64,000 bases of DNA, taken from positions 1 to 64,000 of the forward strand of contig JASANE010011842.1 in assembly GCA_030248225.1 (NCBI GenBank), written 5' to 3'. Each line of letters starts with the position of its first letter. The first letter of the stretch is position 1. The notes beneath the pieces are model-generated. The model was not told the origin of the DNA, did not search any database, and was given only the letters and a program-made list of their open reading frames with translations. The DNA comes from Trileptium ribeirensis (lineage: Eukaryota > Nematoda > Enoplea > Enoplida > Thoracostomopsidae). The position numbers were made by a program, and so were the translations under genes. Shown one piece after another: positions 19,546 through 30,475 of the stretch.

Positions 19546-21553
19546 CGACAAAATTCATAAAAATTTCGGTGTTAACTCGACTGCACAGTTTCGATAGTGC
19601 AGTTGAGACACTGTACAATTTCGATACGTACAGTGTAATAAGGTCTTAGGGTAAGATAGAGAGAGTGAGAAGAAAACGAAGACAAAAGGAAACAACGGAA
19701 AAGAGAAGAACAGGGAACCAAGCCAAGAAACAACAACCAAAAAAGAAAGAGAAAAAGAAAAGGGACGTAGACGCGTCCGAGGGCGAAACGCCCCATGTCC
19801 CTTGCGCCAAGACCAAGCACACTCCAAACTCAGGCCCGACTATAGAATTAGCCTAGGCGCCATCATTCGCTCAAAACCCGTAGAACAGCGGCATTGGTCG
19901 CCTAGGACCCCGTCCAAAATGGTAATTGCCCCTGCAGGCAACTACTTTGGCAGTTGAAAAGTTACTAGGGGCGACCCTGCTGAAGGATTAAACTGTGTCC
20001 CCAGCGAGTCTAACGTAGTTCAGTTGGTATTCCACCTCCATAATTAACCACATCGTCACAGGCCAAGCATTTACGCGATTCCAGGAGCTCATTTATGGAA
20101 TTTTAGGACAAGGAGCAGGATCTCAATTCCCCTTGGACTGCGGACGGCATCGAGAAAAAGAGCGATTATCATTTACCATAAGGTCCGCCTTAAGGACGAA
20201 ACGTAGTGAGAAATTCGATAAGAATTCTAGGCAGTATTTGTGGGACTAGGACGACCTCGGACGGAGCTTTCAACGTTTGACTCCCAAGTTGACGCCTTGT
20301 TGGTTGCACCATGCGCTTCGGCATCGGTTAGCTTGTGCTCTGAGTAATTATTCACGCTTTACCGTTTCATAACGAGTATCATAACTGCTTTCGTTGACCT
20401 TATTGTGTTTTACCTTGTACTGTATGTCCACGTTTTCGTACCCCGACTCATGCCCCTTTGTTTACGGGAATCAGTCAGTAAACGAAACGAGCCCCTTTTA
20501 GTTCTTGCACAACCGTTGCGATGCGGATAACCCGGCGCGTAATTAAGAGCGAATTCAGAAGCACGCCAGAACACATAACCCGAGCGATAGCTGACTTAGT
20601 TGACGACTCGGCATAGATTCTGGTCCGGTATTTCCGGGAACGCGTTCGCTTGCGCCGCCTCGCTCCCCGACTGGACGCGGACAAGGGAATGAACGGGTAC
20701 GACGATGTCAACCTTTGTCGTTTAGGATTATGCTCTATTTGTCCGTCTATACTTTGACACTGTACTATACTTTAGAAATAAAATCTTGAAAATCCTTTAA
20801 TGTGTCCTGTGTTGTTTATCTCCGGCGTAATCAGTACGTCCGAACGGACGGGCCAGCCCCGCGTGCCACGGCTTGACGGAGGGAATGTTCCAAGCCCTGA
20901 CACGTGCGGTTCGCCATGAATATCGGTATTCTTAAATGATAAAATTATAGCGAGAGAGGTCCGCATAATTATCTACTGGACTCAATCATAGAATTATCAT
21001 ACTCAGGTGAAGTACAAAGTTTATTAGGAAAATTTTGTCACGAGATACTAATACAGTCAAGGTACCACATTGCAAAATAGATACCCCGACGTTAAACTCT
21101 CAGGGCATGTCGGAACCCTGTGGGGGCCATTCAGGCTATTACAAAAAGTGTTCGGCTAAGGATAAATTCGGTGGAACTCAAAATTTACTCAGTGAAACTA
21201 AATCATCACGCGTTTTCACCTCAAATCACGCTGATAAAACAACTTCCGTTAGGCTAAGATAGGGAATATTGGTGTGACATCATGACCTGTGAGCAGGTTT
21301 CGGTGTCAACCTCCCTGGGGGACCTCAGCAATCATACCAGAATACTAGACACGTGCGCAACCAATCGGGCGGGGTCCGAACACACCCCGTGAAGCGCGCC
21401 TGCGGCCTGCTAAGCTCCGTAACTTCTTGGGTCTGACCAAGAAAAGTGGGTAAAATTCAGAACTTAGGGTCCGCCCTTGAGGTTATGATAGCCGGGGTCG
21501 TATGGGCATGGTGTTAGGAAGTTGCGCCATGCAGCTGCGTCACCGTTATTACA

Positions 21554-23612
21554 ATATATATATAAGCACCACCAAAACCTCTTTTAAAAAGGAAGAAAAA
21601 AACCAAAACCAAACAAAAAAAGAAAAAAAAAAAAAAGAGAAAAAAAGGGCAGTGTGGGACTTAGACAAACTGTATGCATGCATTGATGATTGTCTGGCAA
21701 TATATTATGAAATCATAATACAATTACAAAAACAGCGCGATGGCTGTTTTAACAAAAAATAGCTTTGAGATAGTTGGTATATTATTATTTATATACTAAT
21801 GTTCATGATTTAAAATGATATGCAATTTTAAGCTGATAATAATTCGTATGGTAAAAATTATTACTACGCAAGAAAGAAACTTCAGAAATTGATAGGAATA
21901 TACTTCCCTAGCCACAGTAGCAAAAAAAATTTACAGATGGATAATTTCAGTTACAAAACCTATTCATTAAATCAGTCGAGAGACAGATGGCTTTGCTGAT
22001 CACAAATCGAAACCGGAACACTAATGCTTAAAACTACGTTTCAGGTATACAACGATTAAATTGCATATATTGTTATACATTGTTCCCCGCTTACGGAAAT
22101 CATCCTCCACTAACGTGATTGGATATTATGAAAGGGATGCATGATCATAAGAGAAGAGAGAGAAGTATCCCCTGAGGTGTATGAGACCCCCTCCGCTGGA
22201 AACCTGTGCATGTATGATGAAAATATGGCCCAGTACCGTTAACCGAAGAAAACATTTAGCATAACCAGTGAAACCAGCATATTTATGCGTTTCCGGGCCC
22301 AAGTAACCCTGAGGGGCAGTACATCATAATGTTAGAAAAAAGAACTGCTTAGAGCTACAGGTTCAGTAGGCGGCAGCCCCCCGACTTAGGCTTAGCATTA
22401 TTTATGCCCCAAGATTACCTGGGCTCGTTTCCTAAACCATTTCAATTTCTAAATTATATTTATTAACAGTGTTTCAACGCTTGGTACTAGATATTTGACC
22501 TGAATTATAACGATGCAGCTATGTAATTTACAGCTCAGCTACTAAAAATGTACGAGAAAGACTTATATGAAGAAACATTTAATTTTATCTGAAATAGCAA
22601 GGAAATAGTATGCTAAAAATAGGTTAATGCGGTGAGTTTTGATCTTTTTTACGGCTGAAGCTGAATACCTATGCCTAAAAACAACCTTTGATGCTCCGTT
22701 TATGTCCTACGATAAGGCTTGCTACTACTAAAATGCACAAATCTTAATATTGGGTGCCTCCATGTTTGCAGTTTTCCAAATAGTCGAAAAGACATATTTC
22801 TGCCGACGCAAGCAATACGGACACGGCAAAACCCTTGTTAAAAACACACAAATGAAAAAGTTTTCTCAGCTTTCGCGTCTATTTGAACTTTTGACAAAAC
22901 AACTATAATTTACACTTCACCGCCCCGTTAGAGCAAATAGAAAGTATACTGCTAAACCAACACGATGAACAAGCTGGCTATGGATTCAAGCCAAGAAATT
23001 GCTTCAACCCGTCTATTTTCACCGCCCTCAGCCCAGCCAACTGTAGTTTTCCCGGTGATATTACTTAGCCATGTACTAAGTGCCAAAAACGCGGCAGCAC
23101 ACACGTCATGCGAACACGAAAATGAAAACTAGAACGACCTACACCGAACGAAAAATATATGTATAGTGCTAATGGAAACCGGAAAATAGCTATTGAAAAT
23201 GCCAAATGTGTTTACCAAATGCGTTCAATGGTTGAACGTTGGCGACGCAAGCAATGTAAACCGTCAATTTTTGATTATTGAGTTTAGTATATAGGTTAGA
23301 TTAGCTCAGGAATGTCATTATTTATGAAGGCTCTTCCATCCAGTATGTACGTTTATTTATCTTCTCTGGTACAGGCTCGATTTTCTCGTGCGGGTCTTCA
23401 ATATATCATAAGTATCAATAGAGAGGTAGGTGGTTACCCCAATAAAGCTTGGACCCCCTTCCTGCAGGTCATATTTACCTCATCTCGCCATCGTCCCCAC
23501 TCCCGCCTCGCCGTGCGCCGAAGATGCTCGAGCATTAGCGAAAATTAGGAAAAAATTGAATTGGAAAAGAGTAGGTAAAATTGGCAAAAATGTCGGCGGG
23601 TGCTGAGGGGGA
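21554..23612. other. AT-rich intergenic stretch, no gene seen
   Basis: After the LTR element there is an A-rich low-complexity run (about 21,579-21,650) and then unique-looking AT-rich sequence with only short ORFs. The phrase GACGCAAGCAAT occurs at about 22,806 and 23,250 in the same orientation, which may mark an old duplication. I see nothing else. Confidence 0.6.
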
Positions 23613-25210
23613 GTTCTACCCGATGAGGACATCTCCTCATGACAACCTGCCCCATTCCCGCTGTCAGTCTACCCTGTGAGGACATCTCCTCATGACAGCC
23701 TGCCCCATTCGCGCTGACAGTCTACCCCATGAGAATATCTCTTCATGACAACCTGCCAAATTCCCGTTGACAGTCTGCCCCATGAGGACATCTCTTCATG
23801 ACAACCTGCCCCATTCCCGCTGACAGTCTACCCTATAAGGATATCTCCTCATGAAAGCCTGCCCCATTCGCGCTGACAGTCTACCCCATGAGAATATCTC
23901 TTCATGACAACCTGCCAAATTCCCGTTGACAGTCTGCCCCATGAGGACATCTCTTCATGACAACCTGCCCCATTCCCGCTGACAGTCTACCCTATAAGGA
24001 TATCTCCTCATGAAAGCCTGCCCCATTCGCGCTGACAGTCTACCCCATGAGAATATCTCTTCATGACAACCTGCCAAATTCCCGTTGACAGTCTGCCCCA
24101 TGAGGACATCTCTTCATGACAACCTGCCCCATTCCCGCTGACAGTCTACCCTATAAGGATATCTCCTCATGACAGCCTGCCCCATTCGCGCTGACAGTCT
24201 ACCCCATGAGGACATCTCCTCATGAAAACCTGACCCATTCCCACTGACAGTCTACCCCATGAGGACATCTCCTCATGACAACATGCCCCATTCCCGCTGA
24301 CAGTCTACCCCATAAGGACATCTCCTCATGACAACCTGCCCCATTCTCGCTGACAGTCTACCCCATGAGGACATCTCCTCATGACAACCTGCCCCATTTC
24401 CGCTGACAGTCTACTCTATGAGGACATCTCCTCATGACAACCTGCCCCATTCCCTCTGACAGTCTACGCCATGAGGACATCTCCTCATGACAACCTGCCC
24501 CATTCCCGCTGACAGTCTACCCCATGAGGACATCTCCTCATGAAAACCTGACCCATTCCCGCTGACAGTCTACCCCATGAGGACATCTCCTCATGACAAC
24601 CTGCCCCATTCCCGCTGACAGTCTACCCCATGAGGACATCTCCTCATGACAACCTGCCCCATTCCCGCTGACAGTCTACCCCATGAGGACATCTCCTCAT
24701 GACAACCTGCCCCATTCCCGCTGACAGTCTACCCTATGAGGACATCTCCTCATGACAGCCTGCCCCATTCGCGCTGACAGTCTACCCCATGAGAATATCT
24801 CTTCATGACAACCTGCCAAATTCCCGTTGACAGTCTGCCCCATGAGGACATCTCTTCATGACAACCTGCCCCATTCCCGCTGACAGTCTACCCTATAAGG
24901 ATATCTCCTCATGACAGCCTGCCCCATTCGCGCTGACAGTCTACCCCATGAGGACATCTCCTCATGAAAACCTGACCCATTCCCACTGACAGTCTACCCC
25001 ATGAGGACATCTCCTCATGACAACCTGCCCCATTCCCGCTGACAGTCTACCCCATGAGGACATCTCCTCATGACAACCTGCCCCATTCCCGCTGACAGTC
25101 TACCCCATGAGGACATCTCCTCATGACAACCTGCCCCATTCCCGCTGACAGTCTACCCAATGAGTACATCTCCTCATGACAACCTGCCCCATCCCGCTGA
25201 CAGTGTACCC
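23613..25210 (+). repeat. 53-bp satellite array, about 30 copies, with 159-bp higher-order repeat
   Basis: The monomer is about 53 bp and contains the inverted repeat ATGAGGA-CATC-TCCTCAT and the motif GCTGACAGTCTAC. About 30 copies run head to tail. Variant monomers (with AGAATATCTC, with CCAAATTCCCGTTG, and with TATAAGGATATC) recur in a fixed order every 159 bp: the CCCTATAAGG variant starts at 23,831, 23,990 and 24,149, and a similar set recurs near 24,890. The array has no spacer pattern of a CRISPR and no flanking cas genes. Confidence 0.95.
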
Positions 25211-27088
25211 CTAAGCCGACACACCTTCGACATATATATTTTCACAATCGATGTCGGTTTTAACAAAGTTCCAAGCATGCTTACTGTTTCATGACTCTAA
25301 CGTTATGTGTATAACATATTGAAAAACATGATTATCGAAAAGATTTGTGAAAATTATTTAATCAAGTCGATTTATGCGTTTCGACTGCGTGTACGAACCC
25401 TGACACAGCGAAAATCTTTGTACTGACCGCACAAATTTACAAACTCTAACCTGCCGTGAGTACAGTCGAGATAGCTATCCAAATTCTTCGTATAAAATTC
25501 ATAAATGTAGAACTATAAAGTTTTATGACAGATTCATTGAACGTTTTACATTTGCTATAATTCAAAGATCCAATCCCATACTGTCAGAGTTTTATAACCA
25601 GAATCAACGTTTCAAGCTGGTAAATTACCTGAAAAACATTGCAATTGATGTCTATGTTCTGCAGCTGTGCGCATATCTATTAAACAAGTACGAGAGCCAG
25701 GAAGGCCCAGAGGTTTAGAACACCCATTTATATCTTTGTCACCTAAAGAAATTTGAACTGCATCAGAAATCTTGTAATCGCAAGGTGAGGCATCAAAATG
25801 TTGCGCCAGTTACGTAATAAATCTTGCTAAAATTGTTTTTCCCCGGAAAATTTTCCATAGTATAGGCAAGAGCCAATATATGAAATAAGAAATTGTTCAA
25901 AATATATACAGCCATTAATACTGATGTCAGCAAAGACAGAATAAATTATAATTTTAGTTTTAATTTTTAGTTTTAAGTTTTAATTTTAGTTTTAATTTTT
26001 AGTTTTAATTTTATAATTATAATTCTAAATTCTAATTTTATGGACTAAAATCTGTTCGCAAATTTATTTCATGACTTGACGTGTAACCTATAATTTCAAA
26101 AAAAATTGTAGTTAAAATTAACCGCATTTTTAAACTTTTAATTTCTCTTTTCATTGAAATGTTCGTAATGTGTTTTCGGCGCACGAAAATGTCTAAATAT
26201 ATGTAATTGATTACGGGTTGTTTGATCTAGCTGAAAAATATCAAGCTTTGCAGAATATCTTCCCGGGACAGACAAGATACTATAAAGAGGGACAAATTTA
26301 GCAGCAAAATATTTTTAAAAATGTTTAATGTGAGAATAGGGTAGACGTGGCGATACTTTGGTCCAAATAGTTTGTGTTGGCACTGCCCAGTCCCAACGCG
26401 CAGGATAAAGCACTTCGACTGCGAAGGATGGTTCCTACTACACCCCGGATTCATGCGAGTAAATAATAAACTATTACGAAAGTGCGTTCCCTAGTGCGAA
26501 GGGGCAGTCGTCTTCTGTTTCCCGCGTTCGGAGGATCTACAGCTAACAGTGGCTGATAAAGACGCCCAGCGTGCTGTTCCGCTCGACCATGGCTCAACCT
26601 CGTGCGCAACAGCTACGGGAGCATATCATTTGGAACCCTCCCGGGTTGCCCGCACGAGCCACAAAGGTATGAAACAGCTGACTATGAGCTAGTAAAGCGC
26701 GCCGCACTCACGCTTTTGCATCAGTGCAAGGCCGGAAGAATAGAGAGGCCGCCAGATGAGTTGCCAGAGACAACGCTGAGTGTTACTTAACCTTCATGGT
26801 TAAACAACAGATACCAATTGTGTTGTTCAATATTGAGTTTGTGACGTATTGCGAAGTGTAAAAACCGCCATTGGTCATAAGTAAATATGTGTCTCTATTG
26901 CCTATACATAGGGATCAGCTCTATTTCCAAGATCCGTAGGGTGAGGACACTGCTAAGCAAGAATATTCGCGAAAGCTTTGCGAAGGCTGCACCCAAGACG
27001 GAAGGAAAGAAGGGACATGGATTAACGAGCCCTGTAGCATCTATTCCAATATTTCATTGTGTTTATTTCCATTCCGCAAAAAATGGCA
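25211..27088. other. AT-rich intergenic stretch with a TTTTAG/TTTTAAT repeat
   Basis: A degenerate TTTTAGTTTTAAT run lies at about 25,950-26,042. A GC-richer piece at about 26,340-26,790 stands out from the surrounding AT-rich DNA, but its short ORFs resemble nothing I know. No gene is supported. Confidence 0.55.
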
Positions 27089-27096
27089 CACGAAGT

Positions 27097-28487
27097 CAGT
27101 AGCTCCGCCATAGGGAGGACATATCCCATCCCGAAATTTCGCTGGGGGGACAGTCCCCTCCGACTTTCACCATGTAAGGAAAGCAGCAAAATTGACTATC
27201 CATGAACAGTTGTTGCACTTATTTCCGCTTTTTCTTTCCCAACTTAATACACAATACTTTGAGTGTCCATGAGTAATATGCTGTGCAAAACCTACAGCTG
27301 CAGTTGCTACCTACACGTTATTTTTGACGCTTCTTTTTTGTGTTTTTGTTTAGCTTACATTTTTGTGGTGTATTCATGTTTGTGGTGTATTTATAGTCAT
27401 AAATCCTTCTCATTATTAATATTTTAACAATCCTCAATAAACAGCTTCAGTCAGCCCAAATAACCGTTTCAACAATGCGCCGAAGAGCAAAGGAAACATC
27501 TGAATTTTTTACAGACATTGCGGAATCAGATTGACTCACACATAAATACTGCCATCTCGGAAGCACGACAGTCAGGCTTAACAGAAATAGCGCTTCCAAG
27601 GAAACGGAAAGTTCCTCGCAGGATCTCGGGGAGTGCTGACGACTACAACCCGTCCACAGTAGCAGACTACACAGGCAGTACTTTTTAATTGCTCTGGACA
27701 GCTCAATTTTGCAATCATCGCAACGATTTGACCAAGCGGATCTACTCGCAGTATCTCAGCTAGAAAACCTTATGTTCCAAAAGGACCCAAATTTCACTAG
27801 CTATATGATTGAACAGATTGCTGAATTTCCAGCGAATTTGAATAAAGAACGATTGAAAACACAACTTCAAGTATTCGGCGACAAGTATACGATGGCTAAC
27901 TTGGCTGACGTGGAAGCAGTTATACAGGGACTAGCAAATGACACTCGCGAAATGTTTGATCAGGTGTTTCTATTATATAAATTTTTGGCAACTCTACCTG
28001 CTACGACATGTACACCTGAAAGGTCATTTAGTGCGCTCAGGCGGCTTAAAACGTGGCTTCGAACAACAATGACTCAGAAAAGGCTGAATCGCCTCGCTGT
28101 GCTGATGATTCACAAGGAAAAAGATGTTGATTTTACTGAAGCTGCACAGCAGTTCATTTCAAAAAATGATAAAAGACTTGCACAATTGGGAAAATTTTAA
28201 ATGAAAGATAAATTTAGATACACAGTAGAAAAAGTTTAGATTACAAATTTCTTATTGATTGGGTCGTGGAGATTCCAAGCATAACATACTAAAACAAAGC
28301 AGTAAGCAGCGGATAGCGGTCGCAGTGCAGGCCTATCGGTCGGCGGTGGTAACTGCTTTAGTTTTGATCTTGCAAGAAGCGCGCGAATAATGAATATATT
28401 TTTAATGTTGTATGAAGCTTAGTTTGGGAAGGTTATACATTTGAAAATCTCGTCCCCCCCTACCACAGAACCGCGGCGGAGCGCCTA
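27097..28487 (+). mobile_element. Internally deleted hAT transposon with 8-bp target duplication
   Basis: The element is flanked by the direct repeat CACGAAGT (27089-27096 and 28488-28495), the 8-bp target duplication expected of hAT. Its ends, CAGTAGCTCCGCC on the left and the reverse complement TAGGCGCTCCGCC on the right, match at 10 of 13 positions. At 1391 bp it retains only the C-terminal part of a transposase, so it is a nonautonomous deletion derivative. Confidence 0.85.
27520..28200 (+). pseudogene. hAT transposase fragment, C-terminal catalytic/dimerisation part (frameshifted)
   Basis: The open part (27709-28200, about 163 residues) ends in the hAT dimerisation region with the recognisable PATTCTPERSFSALRRLKTW block, typical of the ZMYM1/THAP0-related hAT group. 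Upstream, another frame from about 27,560 to 27,690 encodes a matching segment with a LPRKRK motif. The two pieces are joined by a frameshift around 27,670. Full-length hAT transposases are about 600-800 residues; the BED finger and first catalytic Asp are absent. It cannot transpose itself. It lies inside the hAT element whose ends are defined by the TSD. Confidence 0.85.
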
Positions 28488-28495
28488 CACGAAGT

Positions 28496-29640
28496 TGGTT
28501 TACGTCAACAACGCTATATTTGTTATACAAAGATTAAGATTCCAGTTGACAGGGGTAACAAACGCAATAGACATTTTGAAACGCGGTTGAACAAGGAGAT
28601 GCATGGATGAGAACACAATGGGTGCTAAGTCTTCACTTCTTGCTTTTTCCAATAGACTTTGGTCATGTTTTAGAAAGACTGTAGGTCAACCTATTCGAGC
28701 AACATTGGAAAAGTTTTCACATATTTGGACTGTATTGGGGGTTTATTGTCAAAACACGTCATTTACGATTGGTCTCTATGGCACTACGTTTTGTGCCAGT
28801 TCGTAAGCCACATAAACTGGGTCTTGAAATACACGGACAATTAGTCCACGTCGATGAAGACTGCTGTAAGACGTTTTAGCTAGGAGAGTTTTAGGGCCGT
28901 GGGAAAACATTGTCACGTCGTGGACCATTTACATCAAAATACGTATTGTGCAAGAGGATTGGTTGGCATGCGTGCAACATGGCCACACCAACTCTATCTG
29001 GACTTCCTCACCATGACTTGGACCGCTGGCTACTCGCAAAATCTGCGCCAAACTGTGCTACAGGCAACATAGATCCAAGATAGTTGGCAGACAGCGCATC
29101 TGGAATACTTCAAGACTCCTTAAATCCGCACTTTAGTATGTTTAGGAATAGTGCGGGTATTGAAAACACGTATCTTTAGACTCGTCGTCATATCCCTTCT
29201 GTCAAATAGGGGCTTCAAAAAGCGCACACAATTAGTTCCAGTTTTGCCGATTTAGACACGAATGTGTCTCGAGGTGGTGGTTGATGCGACGCGGTTGTTG
29301 ACGCTACTTTGCAAAAGATATTAGCTTCCAAGGCTACACGTCGAAAACATTGACCCACTTCAATCGCCTGCCTCCCTACCACCAACTCGCCATTGAGGAC
29401 AATGTGACATTGGTCATACAGAATCCGTCTCACAATTTTGCCAAAACGCCAATACAACAAATCGCGTATATTTTAGGACGGATGCCCACCAACAGGACAT
29501 TTTAGATAGCGCACAGTAAAGAGAACAAATCATTCGGGCTTTTAAATACCGCTCAATTCAGAAAACATTCAGATCATTTAGATGATAATGGCCACTGGCC
29601 GTGCCAATTAACAATGCGATAGCATAATTCTTAATTAACC
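28496..29640. other. Intergenic stretch, nothing recognised
   Basis: Only short ORFs occur on both strands and none resembles a known protein. No strong repeat or hairpin was seen. Confidence 0.5.
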
Positions 29641-29659
29641 CTTTCATCCCCGAATTAAT

Positions 29660-29765
29660 TTGTGTACCGTTGAACATTTGAGAAACTCAAGCCGGCGCCA
29701 GGTATCGAACTAAGGATACATGGGTGAAAGCTGCATACGCAAACCACTTAGCTTTCTGAGAGCTG
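29660..29765 (-). repeat. tRNA-derived SINE-like element (head region)
   Basis: On the minus strand a tRNA-like block has an A box (AAGCTAAGTGG, one mismatch, 29744-29754) and a perfect B box (GTTCGATAC, ending near 29702), followed by CTGGCGCCGGC. Spacing and order are those of a tRNA-derived SINE promoter. The body continues toward lower coordinates without a clear end. It is not a functional tRNA because the stems are degraded. Confidence 0.6.
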
Positions 29766-30270
29766 TTCCTCGGTTTCTTAACCAACGTCACAGCGGTAGT
29801 GTTTTGTGGGCATGAAAGGATTAAAGGAAATCACATAGTAATTTCGACAGAAATGCAAAACAACCACCGATTTTTAGGTCATAACGGGAGCACTATGATT
29901 TTTCGATGGCTCTAGTTATATAGGCCCGGTTACAGTCATGTAGACAACACTGCTGAACAGGCAGGATTATCACTGACTGCCCGCTACCTGTGGGCTCAAG
30001 TTTTGAGCCGGTGCCTGGCCAGGCTTGCATAGTACTGGGATGGAGAGCCGCCCATTTTTCGCCGCTATTTTCTGCACAACCTTTCGCAACGGCCCAACGG
30101 CCCTCTTTTTTCAGTGCCAACCCATCCCCACTGTTAAATATTAAGCTGACATGGCCTTCCAGGCACGGCGGCTTAAATATATGTATTCATTATGCAACAG
30201 TGGCTAAATAACAATTGTATACATGCATTCCAACATGTAGAACATGTTGTACTCCGCGAATAAATCAGTT

Positions 30271-30475
30271 ATTGAGCGGAGCGAAGCGTTTTGTTTTCGT
30301 CGGAATGGGAAAATTCGGCACCGTCTGTCCGTCCGTCCGTGGAACTCCTCAATAACTACTGGGCCGATTTCATAAAACTTTTTTATTTGAAAGGGTTAAT
30401 ATCGCACAGGTACAAGACATAGATTTTGTCACAATTTGTTTCATTTAATTAGTAATTAACTAATTAGTTGAGCGT
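30271..30475 (+). repeat. Dispersed repeat copy (related to the duplication at 60.3-61.1 kb)
   Basis: The order GAGCGGAGCGAAGCG, a TCTGTCCGTCCGTCCGT run, a GAACTCCTC/CTCAAGAAC-type stretch, ACTTTTTTATTTGAAAG and TTAATTAGTAATTAACTAATTAG recurs in the same order and orientation at 60,258-60,480. It is a diverged member of one interspersed family; its class is not evident. Confidence 0.75.

Larger units (their letters stand above)
1..21553 (+). mobile_element. Giant Ty3/gypsy-type LTR retroelement with envelope-like module and NADAR ORF (5' part outside window)
   Basis: The segment contains, in order, a gag C-terminus, an envelope-like glycoprotein, protease, reverse transcriptase, RNase H, integrase, and a NADAR/SGNH-like ORF, all on the + strand. 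A long noncoding stretch follows and ends where base composition drops abruptly to AT-rich near 21,550. The pol domain order (PR-RT-RH-IN) and the GPY/F-like motif after the integrase core are those of the Ty3/gypsy lineage. The 5' LTR, primer binding site and gag start lie outside the window, so both ends are not proven. The right end is placed at the last base of a candidate LTR (TGTAA...TTACA). With 21.5 kb already visible, the complete element would be exceptionally long. No host gene interrupts it. The C/A tract at 5100-5640 is the only large break. Confidence 0.7.
14864..21553 (+). repeat. Candidate 3' LTR (TGTAA...TTACA), about 6.7 kb
   Basis: The stretch starts TGTAACAGG after a purine-rich tract and ends GTTATTACA, giving a 5-bp terminal inverted repeat with the canonical TG...CA. 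The right end coincides with a sharp fall in GC content. No ORF with recognisable product lies inside; instead there are hairpins, a degenerate tandem repeat of about 180 bp, pyrimidine runs and microsatellites. A 6.7-kb LTR would be very long for any Ty3/gypsy element, and without the 5' copy the boundaries cannot be confirmed. The true LTR could be a shorter part of this interval. Confidence 0.35.

Noticed and set aside
23613..25210. CRISPR array
   Set aside because: Repeats are head to tail with no unique spacers, the setting is a eukaryotic transposon-rich region, and no cas genes are present.
26340..26790. Host exon in a GC-richer island
   Set aside because: Short frames only, no splice-consistent protein segment and no recognisable domain.
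28830..29480. Decayed mariner transposase
   Set aside because: A few short phrases looked transposase-like, but no catalytic Asp motif or consistent frame could be found.
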